A DNA stretch of 64,000 nucleotides from Pseudomonas brenneri (GTDB lineage Bacteria > Pseudomonadota > Gammaproteobacteria > Pseudomonadales > Pseudomonadaceae): contig NZ_VFIL01000005.1 in the NCBI RefSeq assembly GCF_007858285.1, positions 186,001 to 250,000 on the forward strand, read 5' to 3'. The notes beneath the pieces are model-generated. The model did not search any database, was not told the origin of the DNA, and saw only the letters and a program-made list of their open reading frames with translations. The position numbers were made by a program, and so were the translations under genes. Every line of letters begins with the position of its first letter. Position 1 is the stretch's first letter. Shown piece by piece: positions 27,875 to 36,617 of the stretch.

Positions 27875-28405
27875 TCAAGCCTCAATCAACGGCAATACCT
27901 CGTCCGCCCAAGCCAGCCAGCTTTCTTCGAGCATGATTCCACGCCGCAGCACCATATATTGCAGGCGCTGTGCAGTGGTTAAAGACGCGGATGAAAAGTC
28001 ACGCTGTTCAATCTGCCGGTACGTCTCAAGCAATGCCTGATGCTGCTTGATCAGGCGCTGGACCTCATCCCCCAGACCCAGCGGGCCAATCACCGCCTCG
28101 GCACGCAGCTTGATCAGCAGTGCCTGGCTCTGATCCCCCGTTTCTTGCGGCTCGCCCGCCCAGCGCATCAACTCGGCGCGCCCCGCAGGCAGCACCTGGT
28201 AGGTTTTTTTGCGCCGTTTGTCATCCTCAGGGCCATCGTGCGCCACGAGCCAGCCGGCGCTGACCATACGGCCCAGCTCACGATAGATTTGCTGATGGGT
28301 GGCTTGCCAGAAATAACCAATGGAGCGGTCGAACCGATTGGCCAACTCATACCCCGTCGAGGGCTTTTCCAGGAGTGAGGTCAGGAGTGCGTGTTGGATG
28401 GACAT
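27875..28405 (-). CDS. PadR-family transcriptional regulator
   Basis: The 176-aa product has the PadR winged helix (MSIQHALLTSLLEKPSTGYELANRFDRSIGYFWQATHQQIYRELGRM, in the first 47 residues) and a C-terminal helical dimerisation domain typical of the Vir/AphA-like subgroup. Its start lies inside the last 25 bp of the upstream LysR gene in another frame, so the two regulators are translationally linked. The regulated genes and ligand are unknown; phenolic acids are ligands for some family members. Confidence 0.87.
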   Translation of the reverse strand: MSIQHALLTSLLEKPSTGYELANRFDRSIGYFWQATHQQIYRELGRMVSAGWLVAHDGPEDDKRRKKTYQVLPAGRAELMRWAGEPQETGDQSQALLIKLRAEAVIGPLGLGDEVQRLIKQHQALLETYRQIEQRDFSSASLTTAQRLQYMVLRRGIMLEESWLAWADEVLPLIEA

Positions 28406-29310
28406 GGGGCGCAGTCTACCTCCGCGGTTCTGGCCCGGGCGAGCATGAAGTCGATGAAGGTCGAGGTCGCGCGGGTGTGATGGTGATCAGGCATGTAGAG
28501 CATATACATGTTGGTGCCGAAGATGCTCAGCCGCCAGGCGTCCAGTGCGGTAACCAGCGTGCCCTGGCGCACGTCATCCTGCACCAGGTAGTCCGGCACC
28601 AGCCCGACGCCCAACCCGGCCAATACGGCTTGGCGCAAGAACAGGAAGTTCTCCGAAATCAGGGTGGGCTCCAGCAGTACCTCATGCCGCTCCTCATCCA
28701 GGTAAGCGGCGACCCGCAATTGCCGGCCGACCACCGCCGCCGTAATCAGCGGCGCGGTGCGCAAGTCGCTGAGTTGCTCTGGCACACCATGCTCCTGGGC
28801 GTAGGCCGCAGAAACGCAGGCCACGTAGCGCAACACGCCCATGTCCCGCGCCACCAGGTTTTGCGGCGGCTCGGACATGACCCGTACCGCGATGTCCACT
28901 TCATCGCGCATCAGGTCTTCGACACGGTTTTCGAACATCACGTCCAGCACAATCCCGGGATACAGCCGCTTGAAGTCGAGCAGCCAGTCGGCCATGACCC
29001 ATTGCCCATAGCCACTTGGGACACTGACACGCACCCGGCCCTGCAGGCTCTGCCCCAGTGAAGACACCGACTCTTGCGCCGCCAGCAGCTCATTGCGGAT
29101 GGCTCGCCCATGCTCATACAGGCGCAGACCGATCTCGGTCGGCTCGATGCGGCGCGTAGTGCGCCGTACCAGTTGCAAACCGATCGACTGCTCCAGGCGG
29201 CTGAGGTGGTAGCTGATGTTGGCCCGGCTGACCTTGAGGCGCCGTGCGGCCTCACTGAGGTTGCCTGCATCGATGATTTCGACCAGCAAGGTAAGCGACT
29301 TGAGGTCCAT
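28381..29310 (-). CDS. LysR-family transcriptional regulator
   Basis: The 309-aa product has the LysR winged helix (MDLKSLTLLVEIIDAGNLSEAARRLKVSRANISYHLSRLE) and the LQGRVRVSVPSGYGQWV strand opening the effector domain. It is divergent from the enoyl-CoA hydratase gene at 29429 and so may control it. Its 3' end overlaps the PadR start by 25 bp. Whether it also affects the beta-oxidation cluster is not known. Confidence 0.87.
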   Translation of the reverse strand: MDLKSLTLLVEIIDAGNLSEAARRLKVSRANISYHLSRLEQSIGLQLVRRTTRRIEPTEIGLRLYEHGRAIRNELLAAQESVSSLGQSLQGRVRVSVPSGYGQWVMADWLLDFKRLYPGIVLDVMFENRVEDLMRDEVDIAVRVMSEPPQNLVARDMGVLRYVACVSAAYAQEHGVPEQLSDLRTAPLITAAVVGRQLRVAAYLDEERHEVLLEPTLISENFLFLRQAVLAGLGVGLVPDYLVQDDVRQGTLVTALDAWRLSIFGTNMYMLYMPDHHHTRATSTFIDFMLARARTAEVDCAPCPSNTHS

Positions 29311-29332
29311 GGGCGATCACTGTCAAAGAATT

Positions 29333-29348
29333 TTGAACAGCCTGTCAA
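29333..29348. promoter_or_regulatory. Probable operator in LysR / crotonase divergent region
   Basis: TTGAACAG and CTGTCAA are near-perfect complements around one base, 23 bp before the LysR start codon. Position and symmetry suggest a binding site for that LysR protein. Confidence 0.45.
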
Positions 29349-29428
29349 CCAGAGCTGTGATTGTCAACGAAGCTTTGCCTTCCGATAATCCTTCGGATAA
29401 TCAGCCGCTGAGCACCACAGGTGAAACC

Positions 29429-30229
29429 ATGCGTGAACCGATTCTTGTGCACCGCGAAGGTGCCGTTCTAGTGCTGTCCAATAACAACCCCGGCGCACGT
29501 AACGCCCTCACGCCCGAGTTCTATGCCGCATTACCCCAGGCCCTGGCCCGGGCCGAGGCAGATCCGGCGATTGGCGCCGTGGTATTGACCGGTGTTGACG
29601 GTCATTTCTGCGCCGGCGGCGATCTGCATCGGCTGGCATTACGCCGGGCCATGACGCCGGCAGAGCGACGGGTCAACCTTGAAGGCCTGCATGACCTGAT
29701 CCGCTCGATCCACACCTGCAGCAAACCGGTGATCGCCGCCGTCGAAGGGGCAGCCGCCGGGGCCGGCCTGTCGATTGCGCTGGCGTGCGACATGCTGGTA
29801 GCGGCTCGCAATGCTTCGTTTTCGGTGGCCTACGTCAAGGTTGGCCTCACCCCGGATGGTGGCGCCACGGCATTCCTCGCCGAATTTGTCTCGCGCCAGG
29901 TACTGACGCAACTGTGCCTGACCGGTGATCGTATCAGCGGTGAACGCCTGCATGCCCTGGGCGCGGTGAATACCCTGGCCGAGCCCGGTGAGGCGCTCGC
30001 GGCGGCCATCACGCTGGCAGCCCGGATTGGCGCAGGCCCACAGCGGGCAATGGCGCGGATCAAGAGCCTGTGCCGTCAGGCCGGCAGCGCAAGCCTGGAG
30101 CAGCAGTTGGAACTGGAAGCCACCCATATGGTGGAGTCCATGGGTGACGATGAGGCTGGCGAGGGGATTGCGGCGTTCTTCGACAAGCGGCCTGCAGACT
30201 TCCTGGCCTTACGAAAAACCAATCAATAA
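29429..30229 (+). CDS. Enoyl-CoA hydratase/isomerase (crotonase) family protein
   Basis: The 266-aa product has the crotonase fold. GHFCAGGDLHRLA (about 58-70) supplies the first oxyanion-hole peptide and VEGAAAGAGLSIALACD (about 102-118) the second; the catalytic Glu at the classical ECH position is replaced near SVAYVKVGLTPDGG, which reads more like an isomerase or hydrolase. It resembles PaaG-like isomerases. It is the first gene on the + strand of the beta-oxidation region; an IclR-type operator begins right at its stop codon and belongs to the next gene. Confidence 0.85.
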   Translation: MREPILVHREGAVLVLSNNNPGARNALTPEFYAALPQALARAEADPAIGAVVLTGVDGHFCAGGDLHRLALRRAMTPAERRVNLEGLHDLIRSIHTCSKPVIAAVEGAAAGAGLSIALACDMLVAARNASFSVAYVKVGLTPDGGATAFLAEFVSRQVLTQLCLTGDRISGERLHALGAVNTLAEPGEALAAAITLAARIGAGPQRAMARIKSLCRQAGSASLEQQLELEATHMVESMGDDEAGEGIAAFFDKRPADFLALRKTNQ

Positions 30230-30255
30230 TTCCGCACAGCGAAATAACATTCCAT
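30229..30255. promoter_or_regulatory. IclR-type operator, three half-sites, before CoA ligase operon
   Basis: Half-sites ATTCCGC (30229-30235), GCGAAAT (30239-30245) and ATTCCAT (30249-30255) are separated by exactly three bases each. The first two form an inverted repeat and the third is a direct repeat of the first. A TTGACA (-35-like) follows at 30260. The same layout recurs at 36045 and 45169. Confidence 0.65.
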
Positions 30256-30359
30256 ATATTTGACATCCCGCCGTATTGCATGCAAATCTCCAGCGAGATG
30301 GCACTCGCCATACCGCCCGCATATCGATTAACCCAGACTCATAACAATAGGGTTTTAGA

Positions 30360-32045
30360 ATGTTCAATCGTCACCTGCCCCATTGGCCGGAGGGTGCGCC
30401 CCACCACCTGACACTGCCGGACACCAGTCTTTTCTGTAACCTGGAGATCGCTGCCCGGCGTTATCCACAAAAGACCGCGATCATTTACTACGACACCCTC
30501 ATCACCTACGCCCAGTTGCTTGATGAGGTCGAGCGGTTGGCCGGGTATTTCCAGTCCCAAGGGATCAAGCGTGGCGACCGGGTGCTGCTGTTCATGCAGA
30601 ACTCGCCTCAATTCATCATCACCTACTACGCCGCCTTGCGCGCCGACGCCATGGTGGTACCGCTCAACCCCATGAGCCGCGCCAGCGAACTGGAACACTA
30701 CCTGCAAGATACTGACGGCGAGATCGTCGTCTGCGCTCAGGATCTCGCGCCTTTTGTCACGCCGCTGCTCGGCCGTTTCAAGCTGCGCCAGGTGCTGACG
30801 ACCGCCTATTGCGAATACCTGCGCCAGCCCACCGACCTGCCCCTGCCGCCCGAATTGCTCGTTGCGGTACAAACCGCGACGTTGCCTGGCGTGGTGCGCT
30901 GGCAGGCTGCACTCGATTGCGGCCAACAGCCCGGCCCGCACCTCAGTGGCGCGGACGATCACTGCGTGATGCCTTACAGCTCCGGCACCACCGGCGTGCC
31001 CAAGGGTTGCCTGCACACCCATGCATCAGTGATGGCGACGACCGTGCATCGCCAGGCCTGGACTAACCGCACTTGCGAAGACGTGGTACTGACCACACTG
31101 CCGCTGTTCCATGTCGCCGGCATGCAGTCGTCGATGAACGGGCCGATTTTCAGTGGCGCCTGTGTGGTGGTCATGACCCGTTGGAACCGCGAAGTCGCCG
31201 CGCAGTTGATGCAACGTTATCGCGTCAGCAACTGGTCCAATATCGTCACCATGGCCGTGGATTTCCTGACCCAGGACGGGCTCGATCGCTATGACTTATC
31301 GAGCCTCAACTACATTGGCGGTGGCGGTGCGGCGATGCCCGGCCCGGTCAAGGACAAGCTCAAACAGCTATTGGGCCTGGACTACATCGAAGGTTACGGC
31401 ATGACCGAAACCATGGCAGCGACCCATATGAACCCCAAGGCGCGCAGCAAATCCCAATGCCTGGGCATTCCGGCGTTCGACGTGGACTCGCGCGTTATCG
31501 ACAGTACGACTGGTCTGGAACTGGCGCCCCATGAGGTGGGGGAAATCGTCTGCCGTGGCCCGCAAATTTTCAAAGGCTACTGGCGGCTTCCGCAAGACAC
31601 CGAAAAAGCCTTTATCGAACTGCAAGGTAAACGTTTCCTGCGTACCGGCGACCTCGGTTACTACGACGAAGACGGCTACTTCTTCATGGTCGACCGTATC
31701 AAGCGAATGATTAACGCCTCCGGCTACAAGGTCTGGCCTTCGGAAGTCGAAAGCCTGATGTACCGCCATCCGGCGATCAAGCAGTGCTGCGTCATCTCCT
31801 CCCCCGACGCACGCCGAGGGGAAGCCGTCAAAGCCCTGGTGACCCTGCACCCCGAGCGACAGGACACCACGGCCGACGACATCACCGAGTGGTGCAAAGC
31901 CAATATGTCGGCCTACAAAGTCCCGGCCACCATTGAGTTTCGCGAGCATCTGCCGCAATCCGGCGCCGGCAAACTGCTATGGCGCCAGTTGCAGGATGAA
32001 GAATGGGCTGCCCACGCCCCCACCAGTACTGGCACAGGAAACTGA
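30360..32045 (+). CDS. Acyl-CoA synthetase (AMP-forming ligase), PimA-like
   Basis: The 561-aa product activates a carboxylic acid to its CoA ester through an acyl-adenylate. The P-loop PYSSGTTGVPKG is at about residues 205-216, the A5 motif YGMTET at about 346, and the hinge/A8 region FLRTGDLGYYDEDGYFFMVDRIKRMI near 425-450; the catalytic Lys lies in SGAGKLLWR near the end. Length and following thiolase gene (3 bp apart) resemble pimA-pimB of R. palustris, which activate dicarboxylic acids. Substrate specificity remains inference. It is the first gene behind an IclR-type operator. Confidence 0.88.
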   Translation: MFNRHLPHWPEGAPHHLTLPDTSLFCNLEIAARRYPQKTAIIYYDTLITYAQLLDEVERLAGYFQSQGIKRGDRVLLFMQNSPQFIITYYAALRADAMVVPLNPMSRASELEHYLQDTDGEIVVCAQDLAPFVTPLLGRFKLRQVLTTAYCEYLRQPTDLPLPPELLVAVQTATLPGVVRWQAALDCGQQPGPHLSGADDHCVMPYSSGTTGVPKGCLHTHASVMATTVHRQAWTNRTCEDVVLTTLPLFHVAGMQSSMNGPIFSGACVVVMTRWNREVAAQLMQRYRVSNWSNIVTMAVDFLTQDGLDRYDLSSLNYIGGGGAAMPGPVKDKLKQLLGLDYIEGYGMTETMAATHMNPKARSKSQCLGIPAFDVDSRVIDSTTGLELAPHEVGEIVCRGPQIFKGYWRLPQDTEKAFIELQGKRFLRTGDLGYYDEDGYFFMVDRIKRMINASGYKVWPSEVESLMYRHPAIKQCCVISSPDARRGEAVKALVTLHPERQDTTADDITEWCKANMSAYKVPATIEFREHLPQSGAGKLLWRQLQDEEWAAHAPTSTGTGN

Positions 32046-32048
32046 TTG

Positions 32049-33233
32049 ATGTCTGACGCCGTTATTGTCTCCACCGCGCGTACCGCCCTCGGCAAATCCT
32101 ACCGGGGCGCCCTGAACAACACCCACAGCATCGACCTGGCCGGGCATGTGATCCAGCACGCCGTGGCCCGGGCCGGGATTGACCCGGGGCTGATTGAAGA
32201 TGTGATCCTCGGCGCGACGTTTCATGAAGGCGCCCAGGGCAAGAACATGGCGCGCCTGGCAGCCATTCGTGGCGGGTTGTCCACCACCACGGCGGGGTTG
32301 TCGATCAACCGTTTTTGCAGTTCGGGCCTGCAAGCCATTGCCCTCGCGGCCCAACGTATCGTGTCGGAGAAAGTCCCGGCGATGATTGCCGGCGGCGTGG
32401 AATCCATCAGCCTGCTGCAAAACGACAAGCTCAATACTTATCGCGGGCAGAACCCGTGGCTGCTGGAGCACAAGCCTGAGCTTTATCTGTCGATGATTGA
32501 AACCGCCGACATCGTTGCCCATCGCTACAACATCAGCCGCGAGGCCCAGGACGAATACGCCCTGCTCAGCCAGCAGCGCACCGCCGCCGCCCAGGCCGCT
32601 GGGTTGTTTGATGATGAGATTGTTCCCTTCAGCACCCGCATGCTGGTCAAGGACAAACACAGCGGCGAGGTCAGTGAACAGGCGGTAACCCTGACCCAAG
32701 ACGAGTGCAACCGCCCCTCCACCACCCTGGCCAACCTGGCCTTGCTGGAGCCTGTGCGCGGAGCCGGGCAATTCATCACGGCGGGCAACGCCAGCCAGTT
32801 GTCTGACGGGGCATCGGTATGCCTGGTCATGGACAGTCTGTATGCCGAACGCAACAACCTCGAACCGCTGGGGATTTTCCGCGGTTTTGCCGTGGCCGGT
32901 TGCGAGCCGGACGAGATGGGCATCGGCCCGGTCTACGCCATCCCGCGCCTGCTTAAGCGCAACGGCCTGAAAATCGACGATATCGACTTGTGGGAACTCA
33001 ATGAAGCCTTCGCCTCGCAGGTAATCTACTGCCGTGAAAAACTGGGCATTCCCCTAGAGAAGATCAACGTCAACGGCGGCTCCATCTCCATCGGTCATCC
33101 TTATGGTGTCACCGGCTCACGCCTGACCGGCCATGCCCTGATCGAAGGCAAACGGCGCGGCGCCAGATATGTGGTAGTGACCATGTGCATCGGCGGCGGA
33201 CAAGGCGCTGCGGGGTTGTTCGAGATCGTCTAA
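32049..33233 (+). CDS. Acetyl-CoA acyltransferase (thiolase), PimB-like
   Basis: The 394-aa thiolase has all active-site residues: Cys90 (INRFCSSG), His350 ([10 protein letters not shown]) and Cys380 (MCIGGGQG). It would cleave a 3-ketoacyl-CoA to acetyl-CoA and a chain shortened by two carbons. An upstream TTG at 32046 is less likely than the ATG at 32049. It follows the CoA ligase by three bases and is almost certainly in the same operon. The short tail to 33290 holds a REP-like fragment. Confidence 0.93.
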   Translation: MSDAVIVSTARTALGKSYRGALNNTHSIDLAGHVIQHAVARAGIDPGLIEDVILGATFHEGAQGKNMARLAAIRGGLSTTTAGLSINRFCSSGLQAIALAAQRIVSEKVPAMIAGGVESISLLQNDKLNTYRGQNPWLLEHKPELYLSMIETADIVAHRYNISREAQDEYALLSQQRTAAAQAAGLFDDEIVPFSTRMLVKDKHSGEVSEQAVTLTQDECNRPSTTLANLALLEPVRGAGQFITAGNASQLSDGASVCLVMDSLYAERNNLEPLGIFRGFAVAGCEPDEMGIGPVYAIPRLLKRNGLKIDDIDLWELNEAFASQVIYCREKLGIPLEKINVNGGSISIGHPYGVTGSRLTGHALIEGKRRGARYVVVTMCIGGGQGAAGLFEIV

Positions 33234-33289
33234 AAACCGAGCCAGAGCGCGAAGCTGCAAGCCCGCTCCCACACTAGTATGTAGTGGCT

Positions 33290-34492
33290 TCAGTCAAGCC
33301 GCTCGATCACACAGGCAATGCCCTGGCCAATCCCGATGCACAGGCTCACCAGCGCGTAGCGCCCTTGCTGGCGCTCCAGGCTACGCAAGGCCGTCAGGGC
33401 CAAGCGGGCACCCGAGGCACCCAGCGGGTGGCCAATGGCAATCGCACCGCCTTGGGCATTCAAACGTGGGTCGTCAAAGGCCAGGCCCAACTCTTTGGCG
33501 CACCCCAGTACCTGGGTGGCGAAGGCCTCATTGATTTCAATCACATCCATATCCGCCAGGCTGAGCCCGGCACGTGCCAAGGCCTTGCCAATGGCCGGTA
33601 CCGGCCCCAGCCCCATCACCCGCGGCGCAACCCCCGCGACCGCACCGGCCACGATCCGCGCCCGTGGCTTGACCCCGTACCGCTCACCGATCGCACGGTT
33701 GCCAACGATCAGCGCCGCCGCCCCATCGTTGATCCCCGAGGCATTCCCCGCCGTGACCACGCCACCGTCGAACAGCGCCCCCAGCCGGGCAAGCGCCGGC
33801 TCATCGGTGGACGGCCGTGGGTGCTCATCAGCCCCTACCTCCTTGGGCGGCAACTTGCGCCCTTGTGGCACCAGCACCGGCATCAGTTCCCCGTCATAAA
33901 AACCCTCGGCCAGCGCCTTGGCATACAGCGCCTGGCTGCGCGCCGCGAACGCATCACTGTCGGCACGGCTGATGCCCAGATCGCGCGCAATGTTATCGGC
34001 GGTTTGCGGCATGCTGTCGGCGCCGAATTCGGCCTCGATCAGCGGGTTGGGAAAACGCGCACCGATGCTGCTGTCGAAGACCTGGAAGGCCCGGGAAAAC
34101 GCCGCCTCGCTCTTGCCGACAACAAACGGCGCACGGCTCATGCTCTCGGTGCCGCCAGCGATAAACAACTGGCCTTCATCGCAACGGATCATCCGATTCA
34201 CATCCAGCAACGCCGCCAGCCCCGAGCCGCACAAGCGGTTGACAGTCAGGCCCCCCGTGGTCAATGGCAACCCCGCGAGCAATGCCGCATTGCGGGCAAC
34301 GTTGCGCGCATCTTCACCGGCCTGGCAGGCACACCCCGCCACGACGTCTTCATAGTCGGCGCCAGCGAACGGGCTGCGCGCCACCAGGGCGCGAATGACC
34401 TCGCCCAGCAAGTCATCGGGGCGCACGCTGGCCAAGGCGCCGGCGCTGCGACCAAAAGGTGTACGCAGGCCATCATAGATATAAGCGGACAT
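33290..34492 (-). CDS. Thiolase, PcaF/PaaJ-like (3-oxoadipyl-CoA thiolase type)
   Basis: The 400-aa product has Cys88 (VNRLCGSG), His in AIGHPLGASG and the C-terminal Cys in VSLCIGIGQG. GCACQAGEDARNVARNAALLAG and ETFAS-like DGELMPV..RPSTDEPAL segments match the beta-ketoadipyl-CoA thiolase subgroup rather than FadA. That subgroup splits 3-oxoadipyl-CoA to succinyl-CoA and acetyl-CoA, which would be the final step if a dicarboxylate is shortened to C6. It lies two bases after the 3-hydroxyacyl-CoA dehydrogenase and is co-transcribed with it. Confidence 0.9.
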   Translation of the reverse strand: MSAYIYDGLRTPFGRSAGALASVRPDDLLGEVIRALVARSPFAGADYEDVVAGCACQAGEDARNVARNAALLAGLPLTTGGLTVNRLCGSGLAALLDVNRMIRCDEGQLFIAGGTESMSRAPFVVGKSEAAFSRAFQVFDSSIGARFPNPLIEAEFGADSMPQTADNIARDLGISRADSDAFAARSQALYAKALAEGFYDGELMPVLVPQGRKLPPKEVGADEHPRPSTDEPALARLGALFDGGVVTAGNASGINDGAAALIVGNRAIGERYGVKPRARIVAGAVAGVAPRVMGLGPVPAIGKALARAGLSLADMDVIEINEAFATQVLGCAKELGLAFDDPRLNAQGGAIAIGHPLGASGARLALTALRSLERQQGRYALVSLCIGIGQGIACVIERLD

Positions 34493-34494
34493 GG

Positions 34495-36027
34495 TTATTG
34501 CTCCTGCACAGCAGAGGGATGATCGGGGGATTGCAGGCTCAGGCCCAGTTGCACCCGGCGACGCAGCCAGGGGCTGGGGCGGTAGCGCGGCTCTTCATAA
34601 CAACCTTGAATGCCGCGCAACACCGTGAGGATCTTGTCTGCACCATAGAATTCGGCGAAGGCCAGCGGGCCGCGCGGATAACCCAGCGCCAGCATCACCG
34701 CACGGTCGAGGGTGGCCGGGGTGGCGATGCCACGCTGGACGATTTCCGCCCCCAGGTTGGCCACGCAGGCCACCACGCGCTGGATGATGAAACCGGGCGA
34801 GTCATTGATCACTTCCACCGGCACGCCGCTGCTGCCAAGGGCCTGCACCGCCTGGGCTTCCAACGCAGGCTCAAGCGCCGGTTGGCGCATCAACACCAGG
34901 CGCTTGGAGAAATCGCAGAAGGTGTCCAGGGCCAGGGTGCGCTCAGCCGGTAAACCCAGGCGCGCAATCATGCTGCTGGCATCTTCGCCCAATGGGGTAA
35001 TCAGGCAGATCGCGTTGGCCGGTGGTTGAACAGCCTCTTCAAGCGTCGCCCCGCCAGCGGCGAGCAAGGTTGCCACCTCAGCGCGCACGTGCGGCTCCTG
35101 GCTGTCGAGCCAGAAGGCACGCTCGACCGCTACAGCCGCGCGCTTGAGCGGTGGCGAACGCAGCTGCTGGCCGTCGACATACCGATAGAAACCATGCCCG
35201 TCACTCTTGCGTCCCAGCAAACCGGCGGCCACGCGCTGGGCTGCCAGGTAGGAAGGCGTGTAGCGGGGGTCACCATAAAACTGCGCGTAGATCGACTCCA
35301 TCACCCCGTGGGAAATGTCCAGCCCGGTGAGGTCAAACAACTCGAAAGGCCCCATGCGAAACCCCGGGCCATCGCGCAGGATGCGGTCGATCTGTTCGAC
35401 ATCGGCGATGTTCTCGCCAAGGATGCGCAAGGCTTCAGTGCCATAGGCGCGACCAGCATGGTTGACCAGAAAACCCGGTGTGTCCGGGGTTTGCGCCGCA
35501 AAGTGGCCCGCTGCCTCGGCCAACGCGCACAAGCGCTCTACCACCTGCGCCTGGGTACGTTCACCGCGCACCACCTCGACGATCTTCATCAGCGGCACCG
35601 GGTTGAAGAAGTGAAACCCGGCCACCCGTTCAGGGTGCTGGCAACCGCTGGCAATCTGTGTAACAGACAACGAAGACGTGTTAGTCGCCAACACGGCGCT
35701 CGGCGCAACGATGGCCTCCAACTGGCGAAACAGCCCTTGCTTGGCCTCCTGGTTCTCGACGATGGCTTCGATCAACAGATCGCAACCGGCCAAGGCTTCC
35801 AGGCTGTCAGCCGGCTGCATGCGCGCCAGGGTCTGCTCCAATTGCTCGGGGCTGAGCTTGCCCTTGGCCACCTGGCGCGCCAACAGGTCTTTGTTAAAGC
35901 TCAGCGCCTGCTCGACCGCCTCGGGACGCACGTCATACAGCAGCACCTCGCAACCTGCCGTCGCAAACACCTGAACAATGCCACGCCCCATGGCGCCACT
36001 GCCAATCACACCGATACGTGAAAACAT
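34495..36027 (-). CDS. 3-Hydroxyacyl-CoA dehydrogenase, PaaH-like
   Basis: The 510-aa product starts with the NAD-binding motif IGVIGSGAMGRGIVQVFATAG, followed by HAD motifs TNTSSLSVTQIA and GFHFFNPVPLMKIVEVV, then two copies of the C-terminal 3HCDH domain (about 185-285 and 390-490). The double C-terminal domain and length match PaaH / PhaC, which oxidises 3-hydroxyadipyl-CoA in phenylacetate degradation. No other paa gene (paaABCDE, paaK) is here, so it probably serves the local dicarboxyl-CoA route. It is transcribed from the operator region at 36.05 kb. Confidence 0.9.
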   Translation of the reverse strand: MFSRIGVIGSGAMGRGIVQVFATAGCEVLLYDVRPEAVEQALSFNKDLLARQVAKGKLSPEQLEQTLARMQPADSLEALAGCDLLIEAIVENQEAKQGLFRQLEAIVAPSAVLATNTSSLSVTQIASGCQHPERVAGFHFFNPVPLMKIVEVVRGERTQAQVVERLCALAEAAGHFAAQTPDTPGFLVNHAGRAYGTEALRILGENIADVEQIDRILRDGPGFRMGPFELFDLTGLDISHGVMESIYAQFYGDPRYTPSYLAAQRVAAGLLGRKSDGHGFYRYVDGQQLRSPPLKRAAVAVERAFWLDSQEPHVRAEVATLLAAGGATLEEAVQPPANAICLITPLGEDASSMIARLGLPAERTLALDTFCDFSKRLVLMRQPALEPALEAQAVQALGSSGVPVEVINDSPGFIIQRVVACVANLGAEIVQRGIATPATLDRAVMLALGYPRGPLAFAEFYGADKILTVLRGIQGCYEEPRYRPSPWLRRRVQLGLSLQSPDHPSAVQEQ

Positions 36028-36044
36028 GGTTTCTCCGATTTTAT

Positions 36045-36071
36045 GTTTCGCTGTGCAGAACCTAATTCCAT
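36045..36071. promoter_or_regulatory. IclR-type operator, three half-sites, in divergent region
   Basis: GTTTCGC (36045-36051), GCAGAAC (36055-36061) and ATTCCAT (36065-36071) repeat with three-base spacers, the second half-site being the least well conserved. The site lies between the divergent dehydrogenase-thiolase operon (-) and hotdog-transporter operon (+) and could serve both. A lone GCGGAAC half-site is also seen at 36128-36134. Confidence 0.6.
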
Positions 36072-36188
36072 ATTGACTAGAATACTAATTATTGTCAGGC
36101 TCAACTTCAATCTAAAAACGGCTCTTTGCGGAACATACCGTGCGTAGCAAGTGCCGCCGTTCACCCCATAACAAAAAGAGAACACACC

Positions 36189-36617
36189 ATGACCGTCTCA
36201 CCACCCTGCGACCTGCAAGGCCTGTTCAGTGGATTCGCTGCGTACCTGGGCCTTGATCTGGTTGAATACGGCCAGGCGCAAACCGTCATCGCGTTGCTGG
36301 TCAACCCCGAGCATCTCAACCAGGCCGGCAACCTGCACGGCGGTGTGATAGCGGCCATGGCCGACGCGGCGCTGGGCATGTGCGGCACCTGGAATATCGA
36401 CCCGGACCTGTGGCGCTTGTCCCTGACCCTGTCACTGAACATCAATTACATGGCTCCCGCCCCCGCAGGCAGTCGGGTGCGGGTCATTGCCCGGGTGCGG
36501 GGCGGTGGGCCGAAAATCTACATGGCCGCTTGTGATGTGCTCGATGCCGAGGACAACCTGCTGGCCAGCGCTGAAGGGGTGTTCAAACGCAGCCGCCTGC
36601 GGCGCCTGCCCGCGTGA
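36189..36617 (+). CDS. PaaI-like hotdog thioesterase
   Basis: The 142-aa product is a single hotdog domain with the PaaI/YdiI signature NLHGGVIAAMADAALGMCG (about 48-66); the catalytic acidic residue is the Asp of MADAA and the helix N-terminus HGG contacts the thioester. NINYMAPAPAGSRVRVIARVRGGG follows. It would hydrolyse stalled acyl-CoA intermediates and recycle CoA. AAGAG precedes the ATG at 36189. Its stop overlaps the GTG start of the next gene (GTGA), so translation is coupled. Confidence 0.85.
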   Translation: MTVSPPCDLQGLFSGFAAYLGLDLVEYGQAQTVIALLVNPEHLNQAGNLHGGVIAAMADAALGMCGTWNIDPDLWRLSLTLSLNINYMAPAPAGSRVRVIARVRGGGPKIYMAACDVLDAEDNLLASAEGVFKRSRLRRLPA

